Shown here piece after piece: positions 11,017-20,999 of a stretch of 64,000 nt of DNA. A model generated the notes under the pieces. That model was not told the DNA's origin. It did not search any database and worked only from the letters and a program-made list of their open reading frames with translations. This DNA comes from an uncultured Alphaproteobacteria bacterium (GTDB lineage: Bacteria; Pseudomonadota; Alphaproteobacteria; Thalassobaculales; Thalassobaculaceae). The translations under genes were made by a program, and so were the position numbers. The stretch's first letter is position 1. Every line of letters starts with the position of its first letter. The stretch lies in NCBI GenBank assembly GCA_902589475.1, contig CACITD010000004.1:24244-88243 (forward strand). Reading direction: 5' to 3'.

Positions 11017-11031
11017 GTTTATGATTTGTTC
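11017..11031. promoter_or_regulatory. Second, degenerate LexA box GTTTATGATTTGTTC (GTTT-N7-GTTC)
   Basis: 7 of 8 conserved positions match GTTC-N7-GTTC; lies between the first box and the lexA ATG. Confidence 0.5.
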
Positions 11032-11052
11032 TCTCGCATGGAGTTATTAGTC

Positions 11053-11766
11053 ATGCTTACTAAGAAACAGCTAGAGTTATTAACTTTTTTAAAGAACCAT
11101 CTTAAAAAAAATGACGTCCCTCCCTCATTTGACGAGATGAAAGACGCATTAAATCTCAAGTCTAAGTCCGGAATACATAGATTAGTTTCGGCTCTTGAGG
11201 AAAGAGGTTTTATAAGACGTCTACCAAATAGAGCAAGAGCGATAGAAATAATCAAAACACAGGCAATAGAACCAAATATAAAAAATATCACTGAAACTTT
11301 GCCACAAAGACAATTTTCGCCCAATGTGATTCCAGGAAACTTTCCCCAAGCAATCAGATCTGAAGACAATGAAGACGATCAAATAATAGCTTTACCTCTC
11401 TATGGTAAAATTGCTGCAGGTAATCCTATTGAGGCAATAAATGATCCATCACGGAACATTTCGATCCCTTGTAGCCTAATAGGACAAGGGGATCACTATG
11501 CTCTACAGGTGGAAGGAGACTCTATGATAGACGCGGGTATCTTTGACGGTGACACCGCTATAATAAAAAAATGTGATAGCGCCGAAAATGGTACAATAGT
11601 TGTAGCTTTAGTAGAAAACGAAGAAGTAACGCTTAAAAAGTTGAGAAAAAGAAACAACTCTATAGCACTTGAACCTGCAAACCCCCTATATGAAACCAGA
11701 ATTTTTGGTCCCGATCAAGTAGAGCTACAGGGCAAACTAGTTGGCATAATAAGGAAATATAACTAG
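11053..11766 (+). CDS. lexA: SOS transcriptional repressor LexA
   Basis: [22 protein letters not shown] start; AAG cleavage context ([11 protein letters not shown]); [14 protein letters not shown] catalytic Ser; EEVTLKKL catalytic Lys. ORF track starts at 11026 (TTG), but ATG 11053 fits the family N-terminus and leaves the second LexA box non-coding. Confidence 0.94.
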   Translation: MLTKKQLELLTFLKNHLKKNDVPPSFDEMKDALNLKSKSGIHRLVSALEERGFIRRLPNRARAIEIIKTQAIEPNIKNITETLPQRQFSPNVIPGNFPQAIRSEDNEDDQIIALPLYGKIAAGNPIEAINDPSRNISIPCSLIGQGDHYALQVEGDSMIDAGIFDGDTAIIKKCDSAENGTIVVALVENEEVTLKKLRKRNNSIALEPANPLYETRIFGPDQVELQGKLVGIIRKYN

Positions 11767-12014
11767 TTAAAGCAAAATATTAAATTTCAGAGTAGCCCAA
11801 CTGTAAAATAAGCAGATTAACCATAAATAGTGGTGATTGAGATTGAAAAATTAAAAGCGTATCTAAAACTATTTTTAATAAACGATCCCTATTCACAACA
11901 AGGTTCTAGATTTGTATAGATAATTCTACATTGTAAAGACAAAAGACCTGAGTAACGCTTCAATAGACACGGCAGTTTGCCAGTGCAAAGTATAGCAAAG
12001 AAGAGATAATAAGT

Positions 12015-13412
12015 ATGACCGTAATAACCCGCTTTGCGCCATCACCAACCGGTTTTCTGCATATTGGAGGTGCAAGAACTGCTTTATTCAACTATCTTTT
12101 TGCGCAAAAAAACAATGGAAAATATCTACTTCGTATCGAAGATACAGATCGTCAGCGATCTACAGAAAAGGCGGTTGAAGCCATAATTAATGGACTAGAC
12201 TGGTTAGAACTTTCAGGGGATGAGCAACCAGTTTTCCAGTACTCTCGGCAAGAACGACACAAGCAAATCGTAAATACACTCGTCGAGCAAGGAAAAGCCT
12301 ACAAGTGTTATTGCTCAGCTGAAGAACTGGAGGAAATGCGCGCCATAGCCCGGCGTGAAGGTAAAACCGCTTTATACGATCGTAGCTGGCGAGAAAAGGA
12401 TCCTTCCACAGCGCCATCTAACGTTGACCCAGTTGTCCGTCTAAAAAGCCCATTAAAAGGTTCGACGACGATAGATGATCTTGTACAAGGTCGTGTAGAG
12501 GTAAAAAATGAGCAATTGGATGATTTTGTAATTTTACGTGCAGACGGTACGCCCACATATATGCTTTCAGTGGTTGTTGACGACCACGACATGAAGATCT
12601 CACATGTTATTCGTGGAGACGATCACCTTAACAATGCATTTAGACAATACCAACTTTACACTGCCATGGATTGGACAATACCAAAGTTTGCTCACATCCC
12701 TTTAATCCACGGGCAGGACGGTACAAAACTATCAAAAAGGCACGGTGCTCTCGGGATTGAAACCTATAAGGATCAAGGATACTTGCCAGAAGCTTTGTGC
12801 AACTACCTTTTGAGGCTTGGTTGGAGCCACGAAAATGAGGAAATTATAACAAGAAAACAATCGATAAGCTTATTTGATATAAATGCGGTAGGTAAATCCC
12901 CTTCTAGATTCGATATAAAAAAGTTAGACAATATAAATGCCACATATATGAGAGAAATGAGCGAGACGAAGTTATCTTATTTGCTCGAAACTCATCTTCG
13001 TAAAAATCTAAATGCGACTTTAGATCCAATCAAATTAGAACGACTGACTAGGGGTTTAAGTGGACTAAAAATGCGCGCTAAAAATATTAATGAATTGGCA
13101 GCCAGCGCCATGATATATATAGTTAGCCCCCCGATAAACATGGATGAGAAAGCTAGTAATATTTTGAGCAAAGATGCTCGACAGTTGATTAGAGGTCTTC
13201 TAGAACCATTTAATGAACTGACAAATTGGAACAAAACTAAGATCGAAGAGACCCTTAAGAATTTTGCAACTGACTGTGATATCAAGTTTGGTTCAGTCGC
13301 CCAGCCACTGAGAGCGGCTCTTACCGGGACCACATCGTCACCAGATATTTCTGAGGTAATTGAAATTCTTGGGAAGGAAGAAGTTGTGCAACGAATTGAG
13401 GCAGTTTGCTGA
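12015..13412 (+). CDS. gltX: Glutamate--tRNA ligase
   Basis: FAPSPTGFLHIGGARTALFNYL (HIGH) and KLSKRHG (KMSKS-type). Confidence 0.95.
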   Translation: MTVITRFAPSPTGFLHIGGARTALFNYLFAQKNNGKYLLRIEDTDRQRSTEKAVEAIINGLDWLELSGDEQPVFQYSRQERHKQIVNTLVEQGKAYKCYCSAEELEEMRAIARREGKTALYDRSWREKDPSTAPSNVDPVVRLKSPLKGSTTIDDLVQGRVEVKNEQLDDFVILRADGTPTYMLSVVVDDHDMKISHVIRGDDHLNNAFRQYQLYTAMDWTIPKFAHIPLIHGQDGTKLSKRHGALGIETYKDQGYLPEALCNYLLRLGWSHENEEIITRKQSISLFDINAVGKSPSRFDIKKLDNINATYMREMSETKLSYLLETHLRKNLNATLDPIKLERLTRGLSGLKMRAKNINELAASAMIYIVSPPINMDEKASNILSKDARQLIRGLLEPFNELTNWNKTKIEETLKNFATDCDIKFGSVAQPLRAALTGTTSSPDISEVIEILGKEEVVQRIEAVC

Positions 13413-13501
13413 AATAGAGTTTCGAAGTTACAATGTAATTGTGATTACCTTTTTTGAGGGTTTTAACAAAGTAAACGGTTAGTAAAAGAAGGAAAAAAGG
13501 A

Positions 13502-14803
13502 ATGAACGAGAAAAACTCGGGAACGTTTACACTTATAAACGATAAAACGGGTGAAAAATATACACTTCCAGTTATCGATGGCACGACTGGCCCAAGTGTA
13601 ATTGACGTAAGAACCCTCTATGGAGAAACAGATCACTTCACCTTCGATCCTGGGTATACTTCGACGGGTTCATGTGAATCGGCGCTGACATATATAGACG
13701 GGGATAAAGGTATTTTATTACACCGCGGTTACCCGATAGAGCAGTTAGCGGAGCATAGTAATTTCTTAGAAGTTGCTCACCTTCTTTTATATGGAGATTT
13801 ACCCAATCAACAGGAATCCGAAAAATTTGTTACGGATATAACCTACCACACAATGCTTCATGATCAATTGATGAATTTCTACAGGGGGTTTAGACGTGAT
13901 GCTCACCCTATGGCCATAATGTGCGGTGTTGTAGGTGCACTTTCTTCTTTTTATCATGATTCAACCGACATAGCCGACTCACATGCCAGAATGGTAGCTT
14001 CCTACCGATTGATTGCGAAAGTGCCAACAATAGCAGCCATGGCCTTCAAATATTCTCTAGGACAGCCATTTAATTTCCCTCAAAATAAATTGACCTATGC
14101 TGAGAACTTTCTTCAAATGCTATTTGGTGTCCCTTCTGAAGAATATGAGATAAATCCGGTGCTCGCTCGAGCGATGGACCGCCTTTTAATATTACATGCA
14201 GACCACGAGCAAAATGCTTCAACCTCCACCGTTAGGCTTGCTGGTTCTTCCGGAGCCAACCCATTTGCTTGTATAGCCGCTGGAATAGCCTCATTATGGG
14301 GTCCTGCCCATGGGGGGGCAAATGAAGCGGTTTTGAACATGCTCAACGAAATTGGCGACAAATCGCGAGTCGGTGAATATGTAAAAAAAGCAAAGGATAA
14401 AGATGATCCCTTCCGCTTAATGGGGTTTGGGCATCGTGTTTATAAAAACTATGACCCAAGAGCAACAGTGATGATGCAAAGTTGTCACGAGGTGCTGGAG
14501 GATTTAGGGATCAACGATCCACTCTTAGAACTTGCTATGGAGCTGGAAAAAATTGCCCGTGAGGATGAGTACTTTGTAGAACGTAATTTATATCCGAACG
14601 TAGATTTCTATTCTGGAATAATCCTCAAAGCAATGGGTTTTCCATCAAGTATGTTCACAGTATTATTTGCGGTTGCCCGAACAACTGGCTGGATAGCGCA
14701 ATGGAAAGAAATGGTTGAAGACCCCAAACAAAAGATTGGCAGGCCTCGACAACTTTATACTGGCCCTACTAAGCGCAATTATGTTCCATTGGCAAAACGC
14801 TAA
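13502..14803 (+). CDS. gltA: Citrate synthase
   Basis: [65 protein letters not shown]. Confidence 0.96.
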   Translation: MNEKNSGTFTLINDKTGEKYTLPVIDGTTGPSVIDVRTLYGETDHFTFDPGYTSTGSCESALTYIDGDKGILLHRGYPIEQLAEHSNFLEVAHLLLYGDLPNQQESEKFVTDITYHTMLHDQLMNFYRGFRRDAHPMAIMCGVVGALSSFYHDSTDIADSHARMVASYRLIAKVPTIAAMAFKYSLGQPFNFPQNKLTYAENFLQMLFGVPSEEYEINPVLARAMDRLLILHADHEQNASTSTVRLAGSSGANPFACIAAGIASLWGPAHGGANEAVLNMLNEIGDKSRVGEYVKKAKDKDDPFRLMGFGHRVYKNYDPRATVMMQSCHEVLEDLGINDPLLELAMELEKIAREDEYFVERNLYPNVDFYSGIILKAMGFPSSMFTVLFAVARTTGWIAQWKEMVEDPKQKIGRPRQLYTGPTKRNYVPLAKR

Positions 14804-14968
14804 ACGATTTAACTAGCACTTCTTACATGCTTTATTGAAAATGAATTTCTGGTGCAAAATTGTCACACCCAACTGATTGTGAACACCTAGATGATGATCT
14901 CAATTGACTTCAGAGGGCGAAAGCTTTATCTGATCTCGAAACGGGTATTCTAGAGGGGGCCATTTAAC

Positions 14969-16297
14969 ATCTCAGGCTTTGATGAACTTGGTTTAAGTGA
15001 GCAATTACTCGCTTCAGTTGCGGACGCAGGGTATTCTGAACCAACACCAATACAACAACAAGCCATACCGGCTGTGTTCATGGGGGGCGATATCCTTGGC
15101 TGTGCGCAGACAGGGACGGGAAAAACTGCGTCTTTTACCCTACCGATGATAGACGTTTTAAGTGCGGGCAGAGCCAAAGCTAGAATGCCACGATCGCTAA
15201 TCTTGTGTCCAACGAGGGAGTTAGCAGCACAGGTTTCGGATAATTTCGAGACCTACGGGAAAAACAACGCACTATCAATGGCGCTGCTCATTGGTGGGGT
15301 AACGATGACCAGTCAATTGCAAGCATTAGATAAGGGCGTAGATGTCTTGATAGCTACACCAGGACGGCTCCTCGATCATTTTGAACGCGGAAAAATTTTG
15401 CTCAATGATGTAAAAATTTTAGTGATCGACGAAGCAGATAGAATGCTCGATATGGGCTTTATACCCGATGTCGACCGTATTGTTTCACTACTCCCTAAAA
15501 AACGCCAAACTTTATTTTTTTCCGCTACGCTAGACAAAAGTATCAGAAAAATTGCTAATAGTTTTTTAGTAAATCCAAAAGAAATTTCTGTAGCGCCACC
15601 TTCTTCAGTCGCTGAAACTGTTGTACAAAGATTAATTTATACTGAACAGAGGAATAAACGCCTGATATTACGTGAGTTGCTTGCTAACGAAAAGGTTTCT
15701 AATGCGGTAATATTCTGCAATAGAAAAAGAGATATCGGCATTTTATATCGTTCTCTTTTAAAATATGGTTTTAACGCTGCGGAACTCCACGGAGACCTCC
15801 CCCAAAGCTCCAGAACATCTACGCTAAATAAATTTAAGTCAGGAGATATACAACTGCTTATTGCCAGTGATGTAGCGGCACGTGGCCTCGATATTGCGGA
15901 TTTGAGCCACGTAGTTAATTTTGACGTTCCTAGCAATGCTGAAGATTATGTTCATAGGATTGGACGAACCGGAAGAGCTGGCAAAAAGGGGAAAGCATTC
16001 ACTTTTGTCACCTCCGAAGATGAAAAATATATAGAAGCTATTACAGCCTTAATTAAAAAACCAATAGAAACGCTCAAAGACCATCAAGAACAGAATACGT
16101 CCCAAACCAGCATACACAAGCAACGGCGTACACCAGAGCACAGAGATAAAACAGGAAGCACTAAAACTGGTTTTTCAAAAAAGAGCCAAAATGTTGAAAA
16201 CAATCGTTATGGCGAACGAGTCCCTCCGCCAGTTCCTACCAATGAACCGACTATTGGTATGGGTGACCATGTCCCTGCTTTTCTTTTACGCCGCTAG
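14969..16297 (+). CDS. DEAD-box ATP-dependent RNA helicase (start codon uncertain; possible ATC)
   Basis: Q-motif (GFDELGLSEQLL...GYSEPTPIQQQAIP) read upstream of the ORF-track start at 15074; AQTGTGKT, VIDEADRMLD, SAT, HRIGRTGRAGKKG. Confidence 0.85.
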   Translation: MSGFDELGLSEQLLASVADAGYSEPTPIQQQAIPAVFMGGDILGCAQTGTGKTASFTLPMIDVLSAGRAKARMPRSLILCPTRELAAQVSDNFETYGKNNALSMALLIGGVTMTSQLQALDKGVDVLIATPGRLLDHFERGKILLNDVKILVIDEADRMLDMGFIPDVDRIVSLLPKKRQTLFFSATLDKSIRKIANSFLVNPKEISVAPPSSVAETVVQRLIYTEQRNKRLILRELLANEKVSNAVIFCNRKRDIGILYRSLLKYGFNAAELHGDLPQSSRTSTLNKFKSGDIQLLIASDVAARGLDIADLSHVVNFDVPSNAEDYVHRIGRTGRAGKKGKAFTFVTSEDEKYIEAITALIKKPIETLKDHQEQNTSQTSIHKQRRTPEHRDKTGSTKTGFSKKSQNVENNRYGERVPPPVPTNEPTIGMGDHVPAFLLRR

Positions 16298-16314
16298 TTT
16301 AGATAAATAGCTTA

Positions 16315-16974
16315 CTAATTTAAAAGTACAGCGGAGACAGCCATTGAAACTGCAGCTTGCGAAGGATCTACAACTGGCATTCCAAGGCTCTCTTGTAAAC
16401 TAAGTCTATAGCGTGCCATACCTGCACACCCTAATATCAACACCGATGCCCCAGAATTATCCCTTAACTTTCTTCCTACTTCCTGGAGCCTGTGAAAGGT
16501 CTTCTTTTCATTGCTCAACTCAGCCACTCCCAGTCCTATAGCCAGGTCTCCGGCAAGTCGTTTTTCCAACCCTAATGACCTTATATATCGTATATGTCTG
16601 GGAACAGACGTATCCAAGATTGCTAGTATACCAAACGAAGAACCTAGTGATAACGCAGTGAGAATACCACTTTCAGCAATACCAAATACTGGTTTATTAG
16701 TCACTTCCCGTGCCGCATAAATGCCGGGGTCTGAAAAACATGCGATTACAAAGGCATCAGCACTATTATTTCGCTTAATGATGTCTATAACCTGTACAGC
16801 TGCACTATCTGCATCCTGCTGCGATTCTATACCTGGCGGTCCGTCTAAATTGGTCACACTTTTAATTACCGGTCCGTTGGCTGATCGCAATGGTTCTAGT
16901 GCTGTGTCCATTGAGCTTGTAACATGCTCATTACTATTTGGGTTTATAACAATAATTTCCTTTGCTGGGCTCAT
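16315..16974 (-). CDS. Aspartate/glutamate/hydantoin racemase family protein
   Basis: INPNSNEHVTSSM N-terminus; both catalytic Cys contexts present (VIACFSDPG, LILGCAGM). Confidence 0.85.
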   Translation of the reverse strand: MSPAKEIIVINPNSNEHVTSSMDTALEPLRSANGPVIKSVTNLDGPPGIESQQDADSAAVQVIDIIKRNNSADAFVIACFSDPGIYAAREVTNKPVFGIAESGILTALSLGSSFGILAILDTSVPRHIRYIRSLGLEKRLAGDLAIGLGVAELSNEKKTFHRLQEVGRKLRDNSGASVLILGCAGMARYRLSLQESLGMPVVDPSQAAVSMAVSAVLLN

Positions 16975-16979
16975 CTTGT

Positions 16980-19625
16980 TTACACTCCAATTAATCCCTT
17001 GCTTATAATCTCATCAACATCATTAGAAAGATGATTCGTAGCTTTAATCTTATGCAGACTCTTTATCATTAATCTTCTTTGTTGGTCGTTATGTCTTTGC
17101 CAACGCGTTAAGGGAAGTGCCAGTCTAGCGGCCACTTGAGGATTAAATTTATCGATACTAATTACATTATCAGAAATTAATTCGTAACCACTACCATCAT
17201 CGTTGTGAAAATGAAGAGGATTATTAGAGGCAAAATTGTTCAGCAAAGATCGAACGCGATTAGGGTTTGTTAAATCAAATTTAGGATGGCGTATCAAAGA
17301 CGCTACATCTTCATAGGTATTTGGTAGTATCGATGTTGCATAAAATGCAAACCACTTATCAAGTTCTAGTGGATGTTCCAGCCATGTTTTGTAGAAATGA
17401 TCTAATGCCTCGTTACGTTCAGGTTTATCAATGTTATTCAAAGCATCTAGACCACCAATGACCATGGTCATTGAAGTAGCATTTAATGCTTGATCCAAAG
17501 CTAATTTAATTGATCTCGAATCTTCATTTTGAACTAGTATTTTCAACACTGCATTCGCTAATGCTCTATTACCCATAGCTTCATTGGAGAGGTCATCTAA
17601 ATTGTTTGCATTTTTTGCTGTGTCGTAAACATCCTCAAAAGTTGATTTTAATTTGTTAGCTAATATCTTGCATAAGCTCACTCTAGATTGATGGATAGCA
17701 TTCACGTCAATCACATCTATTTTCTCGATTATTTCTCTCTCTGTGGGGATCTGAATTAATGATGCTTTTAATGCGCTATCTATATTTTCACCCAGAAGAA
17801 TTTCATTAATCGCTTCTTCATAAGCGCTACCTATTTCAGGACTATTTTTGCTGCCCTTGTTTCTTAACATCTCCTCTATCAAGGAAAATGCATAGACTTG
17901 TGTTGCATCCCAACGTACATATGGATCATGTTCATAACGCATTAGCACCAGAAGCTCCTCCTTGGGTGGTATTCTCAAGAGCTTGATTGGGCTGGAAAAG
18001 TTACGAAGAATTGCGGGGATCGCAGGTCGTTTTATATTTTCAAAGGTAAAAGAGGCTTGTTCTTTATTAACCCAGAGCTTCTTCGAGTAAGTTACCTCAT
18101 TTATATCTCCTTTAATTTTTAAAGGGTACGGCTTGCCCTGCTGATCTAATAATCCAATATCTATAATAAGAGGCAATGGTTTTTTAGAGGCCTGATCTGC
18201 TGTCGGCGGATTAATTTGGGTAAAAGTTACATGCAGAAGATTATTTTTGGCTATATGCTTTATCACAACATTTAGTTCAGGTGTTCCCGACTGTGTGTAC
18301 CAATGCTCAAACAAGGATAGATCTTCGCCCGAGGCATCTTGCATCGCTAGAAGAAAATCATCACATGTTGCCGCCTTTCCATCATGCCTGGATATATATA
18401 GCTTCATTCCTTTCTGAAAATTTTTCTCACCAACAGTTGCATGTATTAACCTTATAACCTCTGCTCCCTTTTCATAAACTGTGGGTGTATAAAAATTATT
18501 AATTTCAACATACGAGCTAGGCTTTATCGGATGAGAGGTTGGACTTGCATCCTCTGAAAATTGAATTGTTTTTAGTAATTGAACATCATGGATTCTCTTG
18601 ACGCCACGAGAATACATATCAGAGGTATACTCTTGATCTCTAAAGACAGTTAAACCCTCTTTAAGGCTCAATTGAAACCAATCCCTACATGTGACTCTGT
18701 TCCCTGTCCAATTGTGGAAATACTCGTGGGCGATTATTTCCTCAATTCTTTGAAAATCTTTATCAGTAGCTGTTAATTTATCGGCCAGGATATAGCGACT
18801 ATTAAAGATATTTAGTCCTTTATTTTCCATGGCTCCCATATTGAAATGGTCAACAGCCACAATCATAAATAAATCGAGGTCATATTCTAGATCGAACCTA
18901 TCCTCATCCCATTTCATCGCTTTTTTCAAGCATTCCATTGCGAAGTGGCATTTGTGTTTATTTCCAGGCTCGACAAAAATTTGCAATTTCACAAAACGAC
19001 CCGACTTCGTTAAAAAATCATCTTCAAGACAATCCAGCTTTCCGCCAACGAGCGCAAAAAGATAAGAGGGTTTTGGAAACGGGTCATGCCAAGTCATAAA
19101 ATGACGTTCATCGTCTAGATCCCCAGCATCTTGTAAGTTTCCGTTAGATAGAAGAATTGGATAATCTCTTTTATTAGCAATAAGGGTCGTGGTGTAGATG
19201 GTAAGAATATCGGGTCGATCCGGGAAAAAGGTTATGCGCCGAAACCCCTCGGGTTCACACTGCGTACAAAATATCCCTTCCGAAAGATACAGCCCCTCTA
19301 ACGCCTTGTTATTCGACGGGTTTATTTCACTGGTAACTTTGAGCTCAAAACGTTCAGTTGGAACATCAAGTGTTAAAATTCCATCAATAAGTTCGAAATC
19401 ATTTTCGTAAAGAGCCACACCATCAAGCTCTAAACCGATCAAGTTCTGGCTTTCGCCGTTCAGTTTAAGTGGACAATTTTCATCGTCCAAGGAATTATTA
19501 CCGTGGCCAACAATTTTCGTTGTAACAACTGTTTTTGTAGCTGATAACTCAAATTCTAAGTCTATTGTTTCTATTGTATACGGTGGGGGCTTGTAATCAG
19601 ATAATTTTATCACTTCTTTTTGCAA
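16980..19625 (-). CDS. pepN: Aminopeptidase N
   Basis: GAMENKGLNIF and HEYFHNWTGNRVTCRDWFQLSLKEGLTVFRDQ zinc-peptidase motifs. Confidence 0.95.
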   Translation of the reverse strand: MQKEVIKLSDYKPPPYTIETIDLEFELSATKTVVTTKIVGHGNNSLDDENCPLKLNGESQNLIGLELDGVALYENDFELIDGILTLDVPTERFELKVTSEINPSNNKALEGLYLSEGIFCTQCEPEGFRRITFFPDRPDILTIYTTTLIANKRDYPILLSNGNLQDAGDLDDERHFMTWHDPFPKPSYLFALVGGKLDCLEDDFLTKSGRFVKLQIFVEPGNKHKCHFAMECLKKAMKWDEDRFDLEYDLDLFMIVAVDHFNMGAMENKGLNIFNSRYILADKLTATDKDFQRIEEIIAHEYFHNWTGNRVTCRDWFQLSLKEGLTVFRDQEYTSDMYSRGVKRIHDVQLLKTIQFSEDASPTSHPIKPSSYVEINNFYTPTVYEKGAEVIRLIHATVGEKNFQKGMKLYISRHDGKAATCDDFLLAMQDASGEDLSLFEHWYTQSGTPELNVVIKHIAKNNLLHVTFTQINPPTADQASKKPLPLIIDIGLLDQQGKPYPLKIKGDINEVTYSKKLWVNKEQASFTFENIKRPAIPAILRNFSSPIKLLRIPPKEELLVLMRYEHDPYVRWDATQVYAFSLIEEMLRNKGSKNSPEIGSAYEEAINEILLGENIDSALKASLIQIPTEREIIEKIDVIDVNAIHQSRVSLCKILANKLKSTFEDVYDTAKNANNLDDLSNEAMGNRALANAVLKILVQNEDSRSIKLALDQALNATSMTMVIGGLDALNNIDKPERNEALDHFYKTWLEHPLELDKWFAFYATSILPNTYEDVASLIRHPKFDLTNPNRVRSLLNNFASNNPLHFHNDDGSGYELISDNVISIDKFNPQVAARLALPLTRWQRHNDQQRRLMIKSLHKIKATNHLSNDVDEIISKGLIGV

Positions 19626-19640
19626 AATTTATTTTTCCTC

Positions 19641-20417
19641 TTATGACGCCATCCAACCACCGTCGACCATCAGGTTTTCTCCTGTTATAAACGAGGCATC
19701 ATCACTTGCCAGAAATACAACAGCGGAGGCAACATCTTCTGGTTTTCCCAGTCTGGGCCATGGCGTCCGTGCGCGACTATATGAAATTGCTTCAGGGGTG
19801 ATTGGTGCCCCTTTTCTTCCAGTAATTATTTTACCTGGCGCCACTGCATTGCATACTATTCCATCACTGGCATAATCACCCGCTATTTGTTTTGTCATAT
19901 AAACGGCGCATGCCTTACTTACGCCATAAGCAAAGTCAAATGGAGCCCTCAACATACCGTGTTGCGACGAGATATTTATAATACGCCCTCTAACCTCAGA
20001 GTTATCTCTTCCTGTTTGTTTTAGCATCTGCTGAACTGCTCTTTTGCAACCAAAGAACATTCCCTTTGCTCCAACGGCCATAACGGCGTCCCATTCCTCT
20101 TCTGTTGTTTCTAATAGAGCTGAACGACCGTGGGCTGCGGCATTATTTACCATTACGTCTAAAGTACCCTTAGCGTCAACGGTGGACTGGACCAATGCAT
20201 CTACATCTGCCCACTTACTCACATCGCAAAATTTAAAAGAAGCGTCGCCCCCTGCCCTCTTAATTAGGTTGATCGTCGCTTCACCACCTTCTACAGGATT
20301 TTCACAGATATCCGCTATGATGACACTCGCACCTTCGGATGCCGCCTTAATAGCTATTGCTTTACCTATCCCAGATGCCCCACCAGTAACTATTATAACT
20401 CTTTGTTGCAGACGCAT
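19641..20417 (-). CDS. SDR family oxidoreductase
   Basis: TGGASGIGKAIA, NNAAAHG, YGVSKAC, C-terminal GENLMVDGGW. Confidence 0.88.
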   Translation of the reverse strand: MRLQQRVIIVTGGASGIGKAIAIKAASEGASVIIADICENPVEGGEATINLIKRAGGDASFKFCDVSKWADVDALVQSTVDAKGTLDVMVNNAAAHGRSALLETTEEEWDAVMAVGAKGMFFGCKRAVQQMLKQTGRDNSEVRGRIINISSQHGMLRAPFDFAYGVSKACAVYMTKQIAGDYASDGIVCNAVAPGKIITGRKGAPITPEAISYSRARTPWPRLGKPEDVASAVVFLASDDASFITGENLMVDGGWMAS

Positions 20418-20449
20418 TTTTAGGATATATCTAACGCAGAGTTTAATTA

Positions 20450-20836
20450 TTACGCTGCTTGCTCATCTTTATTGACCGTAGTGTAAGCCATTTTACAATG
20501 TGCAGTACAATAGGGTTTCCCCTCTTCAATTGGTTCTCCGCAAAACTTGAAATCAGGAGATCGAGGATCTCCTATTGGCCAAGAGCATTTATTGCGATCC
20601 CAATTGGCGAAAGTAAGGGGAGACAACTTTCTGCGCTTCGGCTCAAACGGCTTATCAGATCGAACTATAGGAGACTGACGCTTTGGAAGACCCATTCTAT
20701 GAACTTTGCCAACTACCGCATTTCTAGTCACACCTAGCCTTATTCCTATCTGGGTAATAGAAAGCCCCTGCTCCCAAAACTTCGTTAGTTTTTCAAGGCG
20801 CTCATCATTCCACACGCTGGCAGCTCGGTCTGGCAT
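20450..20836 (-). CDS. gcrA: GcrA-family cell cycle regulator
   Basis: WNDERLEKLTKFWEQGLSITQIGIRLGVTRNAVVGKVHRMGLPKR, plus C-terminal Cys-rich region KCSWPIGDP...FCGEP...YCTAHC. Confidence 0.92.
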   Translation of the reverse strand: MPDRAASVWNDERLEKLTKFWEQGLSITQIGIRLGVTRNAVVGKVHRMGLPKRQSPIVRSDKPFEPKRRKLSPLTFANWDRNKCSWPIGDPRSPDFKFCGEPIEEGKPYCTAHCKMAYTTVNKDEQAA

Positions 20837-20999
20837 TATTTATCCCCACAATTACGATCATTTAATTGTTTATTATACTATATTATGTGTTCAAATCGAC
20901 CAACACTACTGAATATTGTACTAATATGCAACTGCACAAATGATTAAAATTTGATTTTTTGAAATAAAAAATACCGGAGGGCATCAATTTTTAAAAACG

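Noticed and set aside
13427-13454. GTAATTGTGATTACCTTTTTT as an intrinsic terminator between gltX and gltA
   Set aside because: Only a 5-bp AT-rich stem, followed by T6; too weak to claim.
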